Assembly (NCBI RefSeq): GCF_900115365.1
Contig: NZ_FOWD01000002.1
Coordinates: 1-64,000, forward strand
Source of the DNA: Anaerocolumna aminovalerica
GTDB lineage: Bacteria > Bacillota > Clostridia > Lachnospirales > Lachnospiraceae
Length of the DNA stretch: 64,000 bases
Direction of reading: 5' to 3'
Shown here: positions 63,348 to 64,000 of the stretch, piece by piece
Numbering within the stretch: position 1 is the stretch's first letter
How the letters are laid out: each line of letters begins with the position of its first letter
Notes under the pieces: generated by a model
What the model was told of the DNA's origin: nothing
The model's input: the letters and a program-made list of their open reading frames with translations, nothing else
The model's database searches: none
Program-made: the position numbers and the translations under genes

Positions 63348-64000
63348 TCAAATTAACTGCTTTTCCTTAAATATTCTGTCAAATTCCGACTGTGCAAATC
63401 GAATTACCCTATCTTCATATTCAAAATACGCTGATAGAAATTCCACCCCTTTTTCTGTCAGAAGGGTTCTTCCATACCGGCTTCCTCCCTGCCGTCTTTG
63501 AACAATGGTATAACCAAGTTCAAATTCCAGTTTATTTAAAACCTTCCATGCCTTAGTATAAGACATAGACATCAGTTCACATGCTTTATTAACTGACTTG
63601 GTTTCGGTTATCAGGTATAAAAGCAGCTTTGTCCTATTATTAAAAAATACAGATTCTTTCTCAATACTAAGCCCTACCGCTGCCTGCATTAGGGCTCGAT
63701 TATGCTGTTCAAGTAATTTCTGCAATTGTTCATAACTATGTACATCCTGAACCACCCCTTCATCCTCAACCTCAACTTTTACATGATATTCCTTTAATAA
63801 ATGAATGGCACCCTTAAATTCTTCTTCTCCATTATAGTGCAATATGTCAGGAATAACTGATGATGATATGAGTACAGGATAACCTTCTTCCTCTTTATAA
63901 ACCGGGTATGTAACATCACCCTTTGTATCAAGCAGAATTTTCAGAGTTTCTGGGGAAAACATAGGCGAATTAACAGGTGTAATTGCAATATGGCTGCATT
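63348..64000 (-). CDS. MocA-like nucleotidyltransferase fused to ModE/LysR-type HTH, partial
   Basis: The frame is open to the right edge, so the protein is longer than the 204 residues that follow the ATG at 63962. The edge-most part reads IAITPVNSPMFSPETL, the PVDxPxxSPETL motif of MobA/MocA molybdenum-cofactor nucleotidyltransferases, followed by GDVTYPVYKEEEGYPVLIS and VEVEDEGVVQDVHSYEQL, typical of their C-terminal half. After residue ~105 comes a ModE-like winged helix (SVNKACELMSMSYTKAWKVL, VQRRQGGSRYGRTLLTEKG). Cofactor maturation and gene control are thus joined in one protein next to a molybdenum hydroxylase operon, which it probably serves. The nucleotide-binding N-terminus is outside the window. 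Confidence 0.8.
   Translation of the reverse strand, partial: CSHIAITPVNSPMFSPETLKILLDTKGDVTYPVYKEEEGYPVLISSSVIPDILHYNGEEEFKGAIHLLKEYHVKVEVEDEGVVQDVHSYEQLQKLLEQHNRALMQAAVGLSIEKESVFFNNRTKLLLYLITETKSVNKACELMSMSYTKAWKVLNKLEFELGYTIVQRRQGGSRYGRTLLTEKGVEFLSAYFEYEDRVIRFAQSEFDRIFKEKQLI

Overview
The window looks like chromosome from a low-GC, strictly fermentative anaerobe of the Clostridia, most like the Lachnospiraceae (an inference; no rRNA or tRNA gene is present to place it). Supporting signs are strong AGGAGG ribosome binding sites, frequent TTG/GTG starts, a class III fructose-1,6-bisphosphatase, a fused AdhE behind a Rex-type operator, PEP-dependent dihydroxyacetone kinase, BrnQ, DegV and an absence of respiratory genes.

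Layout. Bases 1-3100 are a graveyard of laterally moved DNA: the start of an IS4-like transposase, two DUF961 genes of the Tn916/ICE type (one broken), an MT-A70 adenine methyltransferase, and fragments of a YyaL/DUF255 protein, a xenobiotic acetyltransferase and a SAM methyltransferase. Bases 3300-17200 hold ordinary metabolic, transport and envelope genes: BrnQ, an EFR1 flavodoxin-ferredoxin, an L,D-transpeptidase, an Fe-alcohol dehydrogenase, a YgfK relative that lacks its whole flavin/NAD(P) module, an APC permease, and a PadR + FtsW/RodA/SpoVE pair. Bases 18300-23900 are a glycerol/dihydroxyacetone unit, glpF-glpK-glpP-dhaK-dhaL-dhaM, with a terminator in the glpF leader that suits GlpP antitermination. 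Bases 24000-28000 hold free-methionine-sulfoxide reductase, two 5'-truncated pseudogenes fused by a deletion, and a chemoreceptor.

Bases 28200-37800 are a complete-looking autoinducer-2 (Lsr) uptake and processing locus: lsrACDB and lsrF on one strand, lsrR-lsrK-cupin on the other, around a divergent promoter region with two good sigma-A promoters and two dyads. No LsrG is seen; a small cupin gene sits in its place. Bases 37900-49700 carry fbp, a left-handed beta-helix protein, topB, degV, a LUD-domain gene, a small membrane protein, glyA and adhE.

Bases 50500-64000 are the most interesting part: an apparent 11-gene minus-strand operon running GNAT-like protein, thiolase-fold protein without the usual nucleophilic Cys, DUF35 zinc/OB protein, DUF2877, FdrA, DUF1116, cyclase (PF04199), the three subunits of a molybdenum hydroxylase, and a uracil/xanthine-type permease. 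It is flanked by a gene for a MocA-like cofactor nucleotidyltransferase fused to a ModE-type regulator that runs off the right edge. DUF2877/FdrA/DUF1116 are the three families of the E. coli oxamate carbamoyltransferase (AllFGH). Here they are joined to a hydroxylase, a ring-opening hydrolase and a DUF35/thiolase pair, which suggests an uncharacterised route for anaerobic breakdown of an N-heterocycle.

The noncoding DNA is unusually rich in structure. A dispersed hairpin followed by a Shine-Dalgarno sequence occurs six times, always in the same sense and in four cases directly in front of a start codon. Two long palindromes lie 18-21 bases after the stop codons of the convergent genes adhE and the permease; they share a conserved loop and have compensatory changes in the stem. 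Several further MITE-like palindromes lie elsewhere.
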